Source: an uncultured Bacillota bacterium
Lineage (GTDB): Bacteria > Bacillota > Clostridia > Tissierellales > Tepidimicrobiaceae
Reading direction: 5' to 3'
Assembly (NCBI GenBank): GCA_937967955.1
Contig: CALBUB010000068.1
Coordinates: forward strand, 9,886 to 73,885
DNA length: 64,000 nucleotides
Shown here: piece by piece, positions 46,093 to 56,654 of the stretch
How the letters are laid out: each line of letters opens with the position of its first letter
How positions within the stretch are numbered: the stretch's first letter is position 1
Position numbers and translations under genes: made by a program
Notes under the pieces: model-generated
Told to the model about the DNA's origin: nothing
The model's input: only the letters and a program-made list of their open reading frames with translations
Database searches by the model: none

Positions 46093-47448
46093 GTGGATCT
46101 CCAATCCCTCATCCTAATGTTTATAACAGTGGTTACTGGTCTATTATTCGGAAAAATTAAATTTGGTAGATTTAGCTTTGGGGTTTCTGGAGGCCTATTC
46201 ACAGGCATAATTATAGGCTGGCTAGTTACTGTATATGCAAACAATTTCCCAGAAAACGCTAGTGGTTATGAAGCATTGGAAAAAATGCTTGCAGTAGGAA
46301 TTATACCCAAAGAGCTCTTTGACATATTCTTAATACTATTTATTGCATCAGTAGGGCTGTTAGCTGCAAAGGATATGAACATAGTAATTAAAAAATATGG
46401 AGCTAAGTTTATAGTTTTAGGTTTGTTGATTACCTCTATTTCAGCAGCTGCAACCTATGGTATGACCCGCTTAAGTGGAGATATCAATCCTTATACAGTT
46501 GAAGGGGTATATACAGGGGCTCTAACCAGTTCACCTGGCTTGGCAGCAGCCTTAGAAAGTTCAAGGGAACATGCGGCTATTACTGTTGCCAACTTTGATG
46601 AACTTGATGAAAAAGGGAAAATAAGAGTTGGAGAGATTATGGGAATAGAGCCAGAAGAGATTACAAAAGAGGATTTTCAACTAACTGACGAGCAGAAAAA
46701 CAAGTTTGTAAACATTGCTGAAGCTAGTGTAGGTGCAGGCCATGCAATAGGTTATCCCTTTGGAGTATTAATAGTTATACTTGCTGTAAACTTCTTTCCT
46801 AATATATTTAAAATAGATGTTGATAAGGAAAAAGAGCTATATAAAGCAGAAATGGAATCAGCTAGGAAAGCTGGAAATGTAAAAGAAATTGAAACTGTAA
46901 AGTTTGATTTATTAGCTTTCATTGTATCTTGCCTATTTGGATATACAATAGGGGAGATTACCATACCAATGGGACCTTTAGGAGACTTTAGCTTAGGAGC
47001 TACAGGAGGAGTATTAATAGGTTCACTGCTTTTAGGCTACATTGGTAAAATAGGCAGATTAAACTTTAGGATGGATAACCATATACTTAGTGTTATAAGA
47101 CAGCTGTCACTAGCCTTTTTCTTGGCAATAGTAGGACTTAAATATGGCTATGATGTTATAGACTCGGTAGTAAGTTCTACAACTGGAGCTTATCTAGTAC
47201 TAGTTACGATAGTTGTAGGCATAGCAGGTATGCTTATAGGCTTTTTAATTGGAAGATATGTATTTAAGATCAATTGGCTAATGTTGTCAGGGGCCATATG
47301 TGGTGGAATGACCTCAACTCCAGGACTGGGAGCAGCCATTGAAGCAGTTGGAGGAGATGAACCTGCTGCTGGCTATGGGGCTACTTACCCCTTTGCACTA
47401 TTTGGTATGGTCCTATTTTCAATAATACTCCATAAGCTACCCATCTAA
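46093..47448 (+). CDS. AspT/SucE-type (AAEx family) transporter, N-terminus probably frameshifted
   Basis: 451 residues, about ten membrane helices in two halves with the repeated TSSPGL / TSTPGLGAA motif of the AspT/YidE/YbjL antiporter fold. Family members exchange aspartate for alanine or export succinate (SucE). Lying before a succinate-propionate module, a dicarboxylate substrate is inferred. No Shine-Dalgarno precedes the GTG at 46093. A strong GGGAGGG at 46050-46056 serves a TTG at 46064 in the next frame, whose product (ending FVEWISNP) continues perfectly into this protein after a one-base shift at CCC 46106-46108. The intact protein would thus start at 46064. Confidence 0.75.
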   Translation: MDLQSLILMFITVVTGLLFGKIKFGRFSFGVSGGLFTGIIIGWLVTVYANNFPENASGYEALEKMLAVGIIPKELFDIFLILFIASVGLLAAKDMNIVIKKYGAKFIVLGLLITSISAAATYGMTRLSGDINPYTVEGVYTGALTSSPGLAAALESSREHAAITVANFDELDEKGKIRVGEIMGIEPEEITKEDFQLTDEQKNKFVNIAEASVGAGHAIGYPFGVLIVILAVNFFPNIFKIDVDKEKELYKAEMESARKAGNVKEIETVKFDLLAFIVSCLFGYTIGEITIPMGPLGDFSLGATGGVLIGSLLLGYIGKIGRLNFRMDNHILSVIRQLSLAFFLAIVGLKYGYDVIDSVVSSTTGAYLVLVTIVVGIAGMLIGFLIGRYVFKINWLMLSGAICGGMTSTPGLGAAIEAVGGDEPAAGYGATYPFALFGMVLFSIILHKLPI

Positions 47449-47522
47449 TGTAGTATATCCATAGACTACCTATATGATACAATATAATAATATAATCGAA
47501 AATTAAGAAGAAGGGTGGTCTT

Positions 47523-47843
47523 ATGGATAATGACAAAATATTTTTAACTGGCTATGCCAAACTTCCACAAGGAATTACTGCTGCAGAATTGTATAAAGTT
47601 GTGGCTGTTGGAATGGTTGTAGATAAAAATACTGGTGAAATATTAGAGGCGGACGTAACTTTGTCAACTACCACTGGTAGAAATTTTATTTCTAAGCTTT
47701 TAATAGGTCGAAAATTGACAGATATTGATGAAATTGAAGAAGCTATTAAGAATAACTACTTTGGTTCTGCGAAGAATGCAATCCTCATGTCTATCAGGAA
47801 GTGCTATAAGAGGTATGTGCAAATAATAGGTATAAAAGATTAA
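47523..47843 (+). CDS. DUF3870 domain protein
   Basis: 106 residues, start ATG behind AAGGGTGG. It resembles DUF3870, a small cytoplasmic family in Clostridia with no known function (features: FLTGYAKLP near the N-terminus, GRKL in the middle, CYKRYVQIIG at the end). It sits between the dicarboxylate-type transporter and the CoA-transferase, 15 bp before the latter, so it is likely expressed with the methylmalonyl-CoA module. An accessory role is inferred only from context. Confidence 0.75.
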   Translation: MDNDKIFLTGYAKLPQGITAAELYKVVAVGMVVDKNTGEILEADVTLSTTTGRNFISKLLIGRKLTDIDEIEEAIKNNYFGSAKNAILMSIRKCYKRYVQIIGIKD

Positions 47844-47858
47844 AGGGGATGATATTTA

Positions 47859-49367
47859 ATGGATAAGAGGTTACGCTGTGAGGCCTTAAAGGATAGGGTT
47901 ATGGATGCAAAGGAGGCAGCAAAATTCTTCAAGAAGGGTATGGTTGTAGGTACTAGTGGTTTTACTCCAGCAGGATATCCAAAGGCTGTACCTTTAGCTT
48001 TGGCAGAGAGGGGAGAAGAATTAGAGCTAACCCTTATTACTGGTGCATCAGTAGGTGATGAATTAGACGGTGCATTAGCAAGGGCAGGGGTGGTAAAAAG
48101 AAGGTATCCTTATCAAACTAATAAGGATATGAGGAATAAAATAAACGATGGTAGTATCCTCTATGAAGATATCCACTTAAGTCATGTACCCCAATGGATT
48201 AAAGTGGGTTTTTTTGGCAATATTGATATAGCATTAGTAGAAGCTGTAGCTATAAGAGAAGATGGGGGAATAATACCTTCTACTTCTGTAGGAATTTCAA
48301 ACGTAATAGTTGAAATGGCTGATAAGGTTATAGTAGAAATAAACACCAGTCAACCTCTATCTTTAGAAGGGGTTCATGATATATATACTCCAGCCAATCC
48401 ACCAAATAGAAAACCCATACCCATAACTAAAGTAGACGATAGAATAGGTTATGATTATATACCTTGTGAGCCAGAAAAGATTGTTGCTGTAGTCATAACT
48501 GATATTAAGGACAAAACTAGAGAACTAGCTCCTATAGATGATACATCTAAAAAAATAGCCCAGCATTTAATCAGCTTTATAGAAGAGGAAGTAGCTAAAG
48601 GCAGACTTCCAAAAGAACTATTACCCATCCAATCGGGTGTAGGTAGTGTAGCAAATGCAGTATTAGGAGGTTTAAAAGATTCTTACTTTGAAAATCTTAC
48701 CGTATATTCTGAAGTAATACAGGATTCAGTATTGGATTTAATCGACTGTGGCAAAGTTAGTTTTGCATCAGGAACTTCTCTATCTCTATCACCTACTAGG
48801 CTAGATAAGTTCTATGAGGAAATTGATAAATATAAGAACAAGATTGTACTAAGGCCACAAGAAATTAGTAACCATCCTGAAATTATAAGAAGGCTGGGAT
48901 TAATAGCTATAAATACGGCCGTAGAAGTAGATATATATGGCAATGTAAACTCAACTAATACAGTTGGCAGTAGAATGATAAATGGAATTGGCGGCTCTGG
49001 AGATTTTGCTAGAAATGCATATATATCAATATTTACTACTCAATCTGTAATTAAAGATGGAAACATATCCTGTATTGTGCCTATGGTATCCCACTGTGAC
49101 CATACTGAGCATGATGTAGATGTAATAATTACAGAGCAAGGAGTTGCAGACCTAAGGGGTCTAAGTCCAGTGGAAAGAGCAAGGAAGATTATTGAAAACT
49201 GTGCCCATCCAGCTTACAAGGAGCAATTATTTCAATATTTAGAAGAGGCCATTAACACTTGCCCATACAAACATATTCCTCACATGTTAGATAAAGCGTT
49301 TTCCTGGCATGAGAGATTATTAAAGGATGGAAGCATGAAGCCATCTCGGGAAATGGTAACATTATAA
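47859..49367 (+). CDS. Succinate/propionate (acetate) CoA-transferase
   Basis: 502 residues of the acetyl-CoA hydrolase/transferase (Cat1, ScpC) family. GTSGFTPAGYPK at the N-terminus, the GSVANAVLGGL segment, the catalytic Glu in YSEVIQD and the MINGIGGSGDFARNAY stretch are all present. It would pass CoA from propionyl-CoA (or acetyl-CoA) to succinate, giving succinyl-CoA for the mutase. Start ATG behind AAGGGGATG. It leads directly into the mutase genes, supporting the propionogenic assignment over plain acetate transfer. Confidence 0.85.
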   Translation: MDKRLRCEALKDRVMDAKEAAKFFKKGMVVGTSGFTPAGYPKAVPLALAERGEELELTLITGASVGDELDGALARAGVVKRRYPYQTNKDMRNKINDGSILYEDIHLSHVPQWIKVGFFGNIDIALVEAVAIREDGGIIPSTSVGISNVIVEMADKVIVEINTSQPLSLEGVHDIYTPANPPNRKPIPITKVDDRIGYDYIPCEPEKIVAVVITDIKDKTRELAPIDDTSKKIAQHLISFIEEEVAKGRLPKELLPIQSGVGSVANAVLGGLKDSYFENLTVYSEVIQDSVLDLIDCGKVSFASGTSLSLSPTRLDKFYEEIDKYKNKIVLRPQEISNHPEIIRRLGLIAINTAVEVDIYGNVNSTNTVGSRMINGIGGSGDFARNAYISIFTTQSVIKDGNISCIVPMVSHCDHTEHDVDVIITEQGVADLRGLSPVERARKIIENCAHPAYKEQLFQYLEEAINTCPYKHIPHMLDKAFSWHERLLKDGSMKPSREMVTL

Positions 49368-49452
49368 AGTGATTGATATTTATATGGCATGTGTATATTA
49401 TTATAGAGTAAAGAAGAAATTTTATTTGAATATATGATAAGGAGGGGTTGTG

Positions 49453-51135
49453 GTGTTTGAAAAAAACAAATTAGATAGTATTGAAAAAACTTTAAAAGAA
49501 TGGGAAGAGACTGATGTTAATAAAGCTATTTCTAGATTCCCTGAAAGGAAGGAAAAATTTGAGACCAATTCAGATATAGAAGTAAATAGGCTATATACTC
49601 CCCTAGATCTTAAAGATTGGGACTATGAAGAAAAGCTAGGTTATCCTGGCCAATATCCCTTTACCAGGGGAGTTCAGCCTACCATGTATAGAGGCAGACT
49701 CTGGACTATGAGGCAGTATGCTGGTTTTGGAACAGCTGTTGAGTCTAATAAGAGATATAAATATTTATTAGAACAGGGACAAACTGGCCTTAGCGTAGCC
49801 TTTGACTTACCAACACAAATTGGTTATGATTCAGACCATCCTTTAGCCGAAGGAGAAATAGGTAAAGTTGGTGTTGCAATCGATTCCTTAAAAGATATGG
49901 AGATCTTGTTTGATGGCATACCTTTAGATAAAGTTAGTACATCTATGACTATTAATGCACCTGCTAGTATATTGTTAGCCATGTATATTGCAGTTGCGGA
50001 AAAACAGGGAGTATCTAAGGATAAATTAAGAGGAACTATCCAAAACGATATATTGAAGGAATATATTGCTAGAGGAACCTATATTTTCCCACCAAAACCT
50101 TCCATGAGACTTATTACAAACATATTTGAGTACTGCTCTAAAGAAGTACCCAAGTGGAATACCATAAGTATTAGTGGATACCACATTAGGGAAGCTGGAG
50201 CAAATGCAGTACAAGAGGTAGCTTTCACCTTAGCTGATGGTATTGCTTATGTAGAAGCAGCTTTAGAAGCTGGCCTTGATGTTGATGATTTTGCACCAAG
50301 ACTGTCCTTCTTCTTCAATGCTCATAATAATTTATTAGAAGAGATTGCTAAATTTAGGGCTGCTAGAAGATTGTGGGCAAGGATAATGAAGGAAAGATTT
50401 AATGCTAAGAACAAGAAGTCCATGATGCTTAAGTTCCACACTCAAACTGCTGGTTCTGCATTAACAGCCCAACAACCTGATAATAATATAGTAAGGGTAA
50501 CAATCCAAGCCTTAGCAGCAGTATTAGGAGGTACCCAGTCATTGCACACTAATTCTAGGGACGAGGCTCTTGCTTTACCAACAGAAGAGTCTGTAAGGAT
50601 AGCTTTAAGAACTCAACAAATATTAGCTTACGAGTCAGGAGTAGCTGATACTATCGATCCATTAGCGGGTTCTTACTATATTGAAAGTTTAACAGATAGG
50701 ATCGAGAAGGAAGTTATGGAATATCTAGAAAAGATTGATGAATTAGGTGGAGCAGTTAGTGCTATAGAAAAAGGCTATATACAAAAAGAGATCCAGAATT
50801 CTGCATACAAATATCAAATGGAAATAGAAGCAGGAGACAGGATAATAGTAGGAGTAAACAGATTCCAAATAGAAGAAGAAACCCATAAGGATATATTAAA
50901 GGTAGATCCAGAAGTAGAAAGGGTACAAAGGGAAAACCTTGTACAACTTAAGAAAGAAAGGAATAATGATGAAGTAAATAATAAGCTAGAGGCCTTAAAG
51001 GAAGCAGCTAAGGATAGTTCTGTAAACTTGATGCCATATATATTAGATGCAGTGAAAACCTATGCAACATTAGGAGAAATATGTAATGTATTAAGAGAAG
51101 TATTTGGAGAATATGAGCAATCAGTTATGTTATAA
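49453..51135 (+). CDS. mcmA1: Methylmalonyl-CoA mutase, catalytic (large) chain
   Basis: About 560 residues; the GTG at 49453 is better spaced from AAGGAGGGG than the GTG at 49450. It is the TIM-barrel domain alone, without the B12-binding part, which is encoded by the next gene. [22 protein letters not shown] and [14 protein letters not shown] line the CoA and substrate site, and [15 protein letters not shown] is the family signature. It interconverts succinyl-CoA and (R)-methylmalonyl-CoA with adenosylcobalamin. The split arrangement resembles archaeal and some clostridial enzymes. Confidence 0.93.
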   Translation: MFEKNKLDSIEKTLKEWEETDVNKAISRFPERKEKFETNSDIEVNRLYTPLDLKDWDYEEKLGYPGQYPFTRGVQPTMYRGRLWTMRQYAGFGTAVESNKRYKYLLEQGQTGLSVAFDLPTQIGYDSDHPLAEGEIGKVGVAIDSLKDMEILFDGIPLDKVSTSMTINAPASILLAMYIAVAEKQGVSKDKLRGTIQNDILKEYIARGTYIFPPKPSMRLITNIFEYCSKEVPKWNTISISGYHIREAGANAVQEVAFTLADGIAYVEAALEAGLDVDDFAPRLSFFFNAHNNLLEEIAKFRAARRLWARIMKERFNAKNKKSMMLKFHTQTAGSALTAQQPDNNIVRVTIQALAAVLGGTQSLHTNSRDEALALPTEESVRIALRTQQILAYESGVADTIDPLAGSYYIESLTDRIEKEVMEYLEKIDELGGAVSAIEKGYIQKEIQNSAYKYQMEIEAGDRIIVGVNRFQIEEETHKDILKVDPEVERVQRENLVQLKKERNNDEVNNKLEALKEAAKDSSVNLMPYILDAVKTYATLGEICNVLREVFGEYEQSVML

Positions 51136-51204
51136 GGCTAGCTAATATCTATTCTGACCATTTTAGGAATGTTTAATACATTGAAGAATTAGGAGGTATG
51201 TAGA

Positions 51205-51600
51205 ATGGATAGACCAATTAGAGTCTTGGTGGCAAAACCAGGTTTAGATGGCCATGATAGAGGAGCAAAGGTAATTGCTAGAGCTTTAAGGGATGCTGGC
51301 ATGGAAGTAATCTATACAGGCTTAAGACAAACACCAGAACAAATAGTTCAAACTGCTATACAAGAGGACGTAGATGTAATAGGTTTGAGCATATTATCAG
51401 GTGCCCATAACCACCTGTTTCCAAAGGTAGTCAAATTGCTTAAGGAAGAAGGAATAGATGATGTGTTAGTAATTGGCGGAGGAGTAATCCCAGATGAGGA
51501 TATACCAAAACTTAAAGAAGCCGGCATAGAAGCTATATTTACTCCTGGCACATCTACTAAAGATGTTATAGAATATATTAAAGACAACATAAAAAGATAG
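51205..51600 (+). CDS. mcmA2: Methylmalonyl-CoA mutase, cobalamin-binding (small) chain
   Basis: 131 residues. The DxHxxG motif (Asp15, His17, Gly20) supplies the His that ligates cobalt, followed by GLSILSGAH and VIGGGVIP, which bind the nucleotide tail. It is the separate C-terminal half of the mutase. The start is ATG behind AGGAGG. meaB begins about 17 bp after its stop. Confidence 0.94.
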   Translation: MDRPIRVLVAKPGLDGHDRGAKVIARALRDAGMEVIYTGLRQTPEQIVQTAIQEDVDVIGLSILSGAHNHLFPKVVKLLKEEGIDDVLVIGGGVIPDEDIPKLKEAGIEAIFTPGTSTKDVIEYIKDNIKR

Positions 51601-51617
51601 TACAGGTGGTGCGGCCA

Positions 51618-52562
51618 TTGAATATAAAGGAAAGACTTTTAAATGGTGATAAAAGAGCGTGTGCTAGACTCATTACTATGTTGGAAAATGATGATGAAAA
51701 GGCTATTAGTATAATTAAGGAGTTATATAAGTATACGGGTAATGCTTATGTAATAGGAATAACTGGTGCCCCAGGTAGCGGTAAAAGTACCCTTACTGAT
51801 AAGCTTGCAAAGGAATTTAGAAAAAAGGGTAAGAAGATCGGTATATTAGCTGTAGACCCAACCAGTCCTTTTACAGGGGGAGCTATTTTAGGGGATAGGA
51901 TAAGGATGAATGATTTAACCTTAGATAAGGGTATTTTTATCAGAAGTATGGGAACTAGAGGCTCCTTAGGTGGTATTTCAAAGGCCACCTGGGGTGCCGT
52001 TAAGATATTAGATATATTTGGAATGGATTATATATTCATTGAAACAGTTGGCGTAGGACAATCTGAAGTAGATATAGTAAAACTAGCGGATACAGTATTG
52101 ATGGTAATGGTTCCAAATTTAGGGGACGATATCCAAGCCATAAAGGCTGGAATAATGGAAATAGCAGATGTATTTGCAGTAAACAAAGCAGACTTAGATG
52201 GTGCAGATAAAACTAAATTGGAAATTGAAATGAATTTAGATTTAAACCAACAGATGGATTATAGGCCTCCAGTAGTGAAGGTATCTGCCAGCAGAAATGA
52301 AAATATTGGAGAATTGGTAGAAAAGCTAATAGAGCATAGGAAGTATTTAGAGGAGACAGGAAAACTTCAGGAAAGAAGAAAGGAAAATGCAAAGCTCGAA
52401 ATAATAAAATTGGCAGAGGAAGAGTTGTTAAATTTAATAATCAATAAATCCCTAGAAGACAACCTTTTAGACAATTTAGCAGAAGGCATCCTCTCAAAGG
52501 AAGTGGATCCTTATACTGCTAAGGATAGAATTATAAATTTAATTAATCAAAGGAGGGGATAG
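51618..52562 (+). CDS. meaB: MeaB/ArgK-type GTPase, mutase chaperone
   Basis: 314 residues from the TTG at 51618, spaced from AGGTGGTG; earlier in-frame GTGs lie inside that site. Walker [10 protein letters not shown] is at 50-58, and [19 protein letters not shown] and [10 protein letters not shown] are MeaB signatures. The G3 protein gates cofactor loading and protects methylmalonyl-CoA mutase from inactivation. Only 1 bp separates it from the epimerase start. Confidence 0.93.
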   Translation: MNIKERLLNGDKRACARLITMLENDDEKAISIIKELYKYTGNAYVIGITGAPGSGKSTLTDKLAKEFRKKGKKIGILAVDPTSPFTGGAILGDRIRMNDLTLDKGIFIRSMGTRGSLGGISKATWGAVKILDIFGMDYIFIETVGVGQSEVDIVKLADTVLMVMVPNLGDDIQAIKAGIMEIADVFAVNKADLDGADKTKLEIEMNLDLNQQMDYRPPVVKVSASRNENIGELVEKLIEHRKYLEETGKLQERRKENAKLEIIKLAEEELLNLIINKSLEDNLLDNLAEGILSKEVDPYTAKDRIINLINQRRG

Positions 52563-52563
52563 T

Positions 52564-52965
52564 GTGGTTACTAAAATTGATCATATTGGGATAGCTGTTA
52601 AAAATTTAGAGGAAACATTGAAATTTTATGAGGAAGTATTGGGAATTAAGTGTGTAGGTACAGAAGTGGTTGAGGAGCAAAAGGTTAAGACTGCTTTCTT
52701 ACCAATTGGAGATACTAAAATAGAGCTATTAGAGGCTACAGCTGAAGATAGTCCAATAGCAAAATTTATAGAAAAAAGGGGAGAAGGAGTCCAACACATT
52801 GCTTATAGGGTAGAAAATATTGAAAAAGCTTTAGAGGAAGTAAAAGAAAAAGGAATTAGATTAATAGATGAAAAACCAAGAAAAGGTGCAGGAGGAGCAA
52901 AAATTGCTTTCCTACATCCAAAATCCACTTATGGTGTATTAATTGAATTATGCGAAAGGGAATAA
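52564..52965 (+). CDS. mce: Methylmalonyl-CoA epimerase
   Basis: 133 residues, start GTG behind AGGAGGGG. It is a vicinal-oxygen-chelate fold with two beta-alpha repeats. The metal ligands His7 (KIDHIGIAV), His in GVQHIAYRV and the C-terminal Glu in LIELCE are present. It interconverts the (R) and (S) forms of methylmalonyl-CoA, linking the mutase to the decarboxylase. It lies between meaB and mmdA, completing the pathway in one transcription unit. Confidence 0.93.
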   Translation: MVTKIDHIGIAVKNLEETLKFYEEVLGIKCVGTEVVEEQKVKTAFLPIGDTKIELLEATAEDSPIAKFIEKRGEGVQHIAYRVENIEKALEEVKEKGIRLIDEKPRKGAGGAKIAFLHPKSTYGVLIELCERE

Positions 52966-52984
52966 AACTAAAGGAGGGGCAAAA

Positions 52985-54529
52985 TTGAAGGAAAAAATAG
53001 AACAACTCCTTGAAACTAAGAAAAAAATAGAACTTGGTGGAGGAGAAAAGAGAATAGAAAAGCAGCACAGTCAAGGAAAATTAACTGCCAGGGAAAGAAT
53101 CAACTTGTTATTAGATGAAGGAAGTTTTGTAGAAATAGATGCCTTTGTAGAACACAGATGTACTAATTTTGGAATGGAAAAGACAGAAGCACCAGCTGAT
53201 GGAGTGGTAACTGGCTATGGAACTATAGATGGAAGATTGGTATTTGTATATGCTCAAGACTTTACAGTGCTAGGTGGTTCCCTGGGAGAAATGCATGCTA
53301 ACAAAATAGTTAAAGTACAGCAAATGGCTTTAAAGATGGGAGCTCCCATAATAGGAATCAACGACTCAGGTGGGGCTAGAATACAAGAAGGGGTAGATGC
53401 CCTATCTGGCTATGGAAAGATATTCTTTAACAACACTAAAGCCTCAGGAGTAATACCCCAAATTAGCGTAATACTAGGGCCTTGTGCAGGAGGTGCAGTT
53501 TACTCACCAGCCTTAACTGACTTCATATTTATGGTAGACGGTGTAAGCAGAATGTTCATAACAGGGCCGCAAGTAATAAAGACGGTTACAGGAGAAGATG
53601 TAACCCAAGAGGAGTTAGGAGGGGCCAATACCCACAATAAAATATCTGGAGTAGCCCACTTTATGGATAACAGTGAAGAAGAATGCCTAAATAGAATAAG
53701 GAAGCTTTTAAGCTATCTACCATCTAACAACCTAGAAAATCCACCAGCTTATCAGACTGAGGATGACATAAACAGGGTAGAAGAAAAATTAAATGAACTA
53801 GTACCAGTAAATCCTAATAAACCTTACGATATGAAAGAAATAATTAGACTATTAGCAGATAACAATGAATTCTTCGAAGTACAAGAACACTATGCCCAAA
53901 ACATAATTACTGGCTATATAAGATTAAATGGAAAAACTGTAGGAGTAGTAGCAAACCAGCCAAGGGTACTAGCTGGCTGTTTAGATATAAATGCCTCTGA
54001 CAAGGCAGCAAGATTTATAAGAACTTGTGATGCCTTCAATATACCCTTATTAAGCTTAGTAGATGTGCCAGGCTTTTTACCAGGTACTGACCAAGAATAT
54101 GGAGGAATCATAAGACATGGAGCTAAGATGCTTTATGCCTTTAGTGAGGCCACAGTACCTAAAGTCACTTTAATTGTAAGAAAAGCCTATGGTGGAGCAT
54201 ACTTAGCTATGTGCAGCAAGGACTTAGGAGCAGACCAAGTATTTGCATGGCCAGGAGCAGAAATAGCAGTAATGGGTCCAGAAGGTGCAGCCAACATCAT
54301 ATTTAAAAAGGACATTAAAAACTCTGACAATCCAATAGAAACAAGACAGGAAAAGATAAAAGAATATCGTGACACTGTAGCCAATCCATATATAGCTGCA
54401 GCAAGAGGCTTTGTAGACGATATAATAGTACCAAGTACAACAAGGCCAAGGCTAATATCTGCTTTTGATATGCTACAGACCAAGAGAGAAACAAATCCTG
54501 CCAAGAAACACGGCAATATACCAGTATAA
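52985..54529 (+). CDS. mmdA: Methylmalonyl-CoA decarboxylase alpha (carboxyltransferase) subunit
   Basis: 514 residues from the TTG at 52985 behind AAAGGAGGGG; upstream in-frame ATG at 52943 overlaps mce and lacks a site. [37 protein letters not shown] and [15 protein letters not shown] are carboxyltransferase motifs shared with propionyl-CoA carboxylase beta. It moves CO2 from (S)-methylmalonyl-CoA to the biotin of MmdC. With MmdB, C and D downstream it forms the Na+-pumping complex rather than an ATP-dependent carboxylase. Confidence 0.92.
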   Translation: MKEKIEQLLETKKKIELGGGEKRIEKQHSQGKLTARERINLLLDEGSFVEIDAFVEHRCTNFGMEKTEAPADGVVTGYGTIDGRLVFVYAQDFTVLGGSLGEMHANKIVKVQQMALKMGAPIIGINDSGGARIQEGVDALSGYGKIFFNNTKASGVIPQISVILGPCAGGAVYSPALTDFIFMVDGVSRMFITGPQVIKTVTGEDVTQEELGGANTHNKISGVAHFMDNSEEECLNRIRKLLSYLPSNNLENPPAYQTEDDINRVEEKLNELVPVNPNKPYDMKEIIRLLADNNEFFEVQEHYAQNIITGYIRLNGKTVGVVANQPRVLAGCLDINASDKAARFIRTCDAFNIPLLSLVDVPGFLPGTDQEYGGIIRHGAKMLYAFSEATVPKVTLIVRKAYGGAYLAMCSKDLGADQVFAWPGAEIAVMGPEGAANIIFKKDIKNSDNPIETRQEKIKEYRDTVANPYIAAARGFVDDIIVPSTTRPRLISAFDMLQTKRETNPAKKHGNIPV

Positions 54530-54545
54530 GAAAGGGTGATAAAAC

Positions 54546-54911
54546 TTGGCAGAAAGAGTAACCTTACTAGACAGTTTGATAATTACAGTATTTAGTATGG
54601 CAGTAGTATTTGTAGTATTAATTGCTATAGCATTTCTAATAAGAGTTTTAAAGGCTGTATCAACCGATGAAAAGAAAGAGGAAACTTCTAAACAGGAAGT
54701 AAAAGTTCAAACTAGCCCAATTACACAAGAGAAAGAAGTAGTCCAAGTAGAGGACGAAGAAGAATTAGTAGCAGTTATATCGGCAGCAATAGCAGCCAGT
54801 TTAGGAGTATCCATTCCTGAAATAAATATAAGGACCATAAGAAGGCTAAATGAGCCTGTAAACTCTTGGGCTCAAGTTGCAAGAACAGAGCAGATTATGA
54901 AAAGACTATAG
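54546..54911 (+). CDS. mmdD: Methylmalonyl-CoA decarboxylase delta subunit (OadG family)
   Basis: 121 residues, start TTG behind AAAGGGTGAT. One N-terminal membrane helix (about 10-33) is followed by a Glu/Lys-rich linker and a short C-terminal segment ending NSWAQVARTEQIMKRL. This is the OadG/MmdD layout, the small subunit that holds the complex together. Its position between mmdA and the biotin carrier is the usual one. Confidence 0.85.
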   Translation: MAERVTLLDSLIITVFSMAVVFVVLIAIAFLIRVLKAVSTDEKKEETSKQEVKVQTSPITQEKEVVQVEDEEELVAVISAAIAASLGVSIPEINIRTIRRLNEPVNSWAQVARTEQIMKRL

Positions 54912-54928
54912 TATAGGAGGTAAATAGA

Positions 54929-55348
54929 ATGAGAAAATTTATTGTAAGTGTAAATGGAAAGCAATATGAAGTAGAAGTTGAAGAAGTAACATCTTCTGCT
55001 ACTTCAACTGTAAAAACAGCACCAACAATAACAGAAGCACCAAAAGAAGAAAAGTTACCACCTCAACCAAAAGCTGAAACAAAAGTAGAAGCAGCACCAA
55101 AAGAAGAGAAAAAAGAAGTAATAGCTCCACAAGGAGCAGAAGTAGTAACTGCACCAATGCCAGGAACTATACTTAATGTAAATGTAAATGAAGGAGATAC
55201 AGTAAAAGAAGGCCAGATACTATTAATATTAGAAGCCATGAAGATGGAAAATGAAGTACTAGCACCAAGAGATGGAAAAGTAGTAAATGTTGCAGTAACG
55301 AAAGGTGCCTCTGTAAATACTGGAGACCAATTGGTAATTATGGAATAA
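54929..55348 (+). CDS. mmdC: Methylmalonyl-CoA decarboxylase gamma subunit (biotin carrier)
   Basis: 139 residues. A flexible Pro/Ala/Lys/Glu linker (about 25-70) precedes a biotinyl domain with EAMKMEN, in which Lys105 is the biotin site. It carries CO2 from MmdA to the membrane subunit MmdB. The start is ATG behind AGGAGG. The biotin ligase is not in the window. Confidence 0.93.
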   Translation: MRKFIVSVNGKQYEVEVEEVTSSATSTVKTAPTITEAPKEEKLPPQPKAETKVEAAPKEEKKEVIAPQGAEVVTAPMPGTILNVNVNEGDTVKEGQILLILEAMKMENEVLAPRDGKVVNVAVTKGASVNTGDQLVIME

Positions 55349-55371
55349 TCCATGAAAGGAAGGTAACTTAA

Positions 55372-56553
55372 ATGCTTATAGACATATTAAAAAGCTTTAC
55401 AGAAAGTACTGGTTTGGCAGAAATAACCATTGGACAGGCAATTATGATACTTATAGCCTTTGTCCTCCTTTACTTAGCAATAAAGAAAGAATTTGAACCC
55501 CTTCTATTGGTGCCAATAGCCTTTGGAATGCTCTTAGCAAACCTTCCTTTAGCAGGCCTTATGAATGAACCTGTAGTAGAAATAGTTACGGACCCAGAAA
55601 CAGGAGAATTAGTACAACAAACTAAAGAATATGGAGGACTACTATACTACCTATATCAAGGAGTAAAATTAGGCATATATCCACCCCTAATATTTTTAGG
55701 GGTAGGGGCTATGACAGACTTTGGTCCCTTAATAGCTAATCCTTCCAGTATACTACTGGGGGCAGCAGGCCAATTAGGAATATTCATAACCTTTATTGGA
55801 GCCGTCCTATTAGGCTTTACTGGACCAGAAGCTGCAAGTATTGGAATAATAGGTGGAGCAGATGGACCAACAGCTTTATACCTAACAACAAAACTAGCAC
55901 CCCACCTATTAGGACCAATAGCAGTAGCAGCTTACTCCTATATGGCATTAGTACCAATAATACAGCCACCAATAATGAAGGCCTTAACCACAGAAAAAGA
56001 AAGAAAAGTAATGATGAAGCAGTTAAGACCAGTATCAAAGAGGGAAAAGATAATATTCCCCATAATGATAACAGTAGTAGTATCCCTACTATTACCATCA
56101 GCAGCACCCTTAGTAGGCATGTTGATGCTAGGCAACTTAATGAGGGAGTGTGGAGTAGTAGATAGGCTATCAGATACAGCCCAAAATGCCTTGATGAATA
56201 TAGTTACTATATTCTTAGGCCTAACAGTAGGGGCTACTACCAATGCAGAAACATTCCTAACCTGGAGAACCATAAGCATTATAGCCTTAGGATTAGTAGC
56301 CTTTTCCATTGGAACGGCAGGGGGAGTATTGTTTGGGAAAATCATGTATAAGGTAACTGGAGGTAAGATAAATCCACTAATAGGCTCAGCAGGAGTATCG
56401 GCAGTACCAATGGCAGCAAGGGTATCTCAAAAGGTAGGCCAAGAAGCCAATCCAAGGAACTTCCTACTAATGCATGCCATGGGTCCAAATGTGGCAGGAG
56501 TCATTGGTTCCGCTGTAGCTGCAGGCTTACTATTAAATTTCTTTGGTGGATAA
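55372..56553 (+). CDS. mmdB: Methylmalonyl-CoA decarboxylase beta subunit (Na+ pump)
   Basis: 393 residues with about nine to eleven membrane helices of the OadB/GcdB/MmdB family. [11 protein letters not shown] carries the conserved Asp used in Na+ translocation, and [18 protein letters not shown] and the C-terminal [14 protein letters not shown] are family segments. It decarboxylates carboxybiotin and exports sodium. Start ATG behind GGAAGG. Codons in mmdA-mmdB favour A at third positions more than neighbours do, judged by eye. A hairpin follows. Confidence 0.93.
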   Translation: MLIDILKSFTESTGLAEITIGQAIMILIAFVLLYLAIKKEFEPLLLVPIAFGMLLANLPLAGLMNEPVVEIVTDPETGELVQQTKEYGGLLYYLYQGVKLGIYPPLIFLGVGAMTDFGPLIANPSSILLGAAGQLGIFITFIGAVLLGFTGPEAASIGIIGGADGPTALYLTTKLAPHLLGPIAVAAYSYMALVPIIQPPIMKALTTEKERKVMMKQLRPVSKREKIIFPIMITVVVSLLLPSAAPLVGMLMLGNLMRECGVVDRLSDTAQNALMNIVTIFLGLTVGATTNAETFLTWRTISIIALGLVAFSIGTAGGVLFGKIMYKVTGGKINPLIGSAGVSAVPMAARVSQKVGQEANPRNFLLMHAMGPNVAGVIGSAVAAGLLLNFFGG

Positions 56554-56557
56554 GTAT

Positions 56558-56587
56558 AAGCATGGCATGTGGCCATGCTTATTTTAA
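56558..56587 (+). terminator. Terminator after mmdB
   Basis: A 9-bp stem (56558-56566 with 56572-56580) is followed by a moderate T-rich stretch. Confidence 0.7.
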
Positions 56588-56616
56588 TTTGAACAGAAAG
56601 TTTTTAGATTTTAGTG

Positions 56617-56645
56617 TTGAAAAATTAGCTCATAACAATTATAAT
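56617..56645 (+). promoter_or_regulatory. Sigma-A promoter of panT
   Basis: TTGAAA (56617-56622), a 17-bp spacer and a perfect TATAAT (56640-56645). The transcript should start near 56652, just before the first leader hairpin. Confidence 0.8.
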
Positions 56646-56654
56646 TGTTTTGTA

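Noticed and set aside
46064..46117. Regulatory leader peptide of 17 codons before the transporter
   Set aside because: Its C-terminus continues seamlessly into the transporter after a one-base shift, so it is better read as the displaced N-terminus of that gene.
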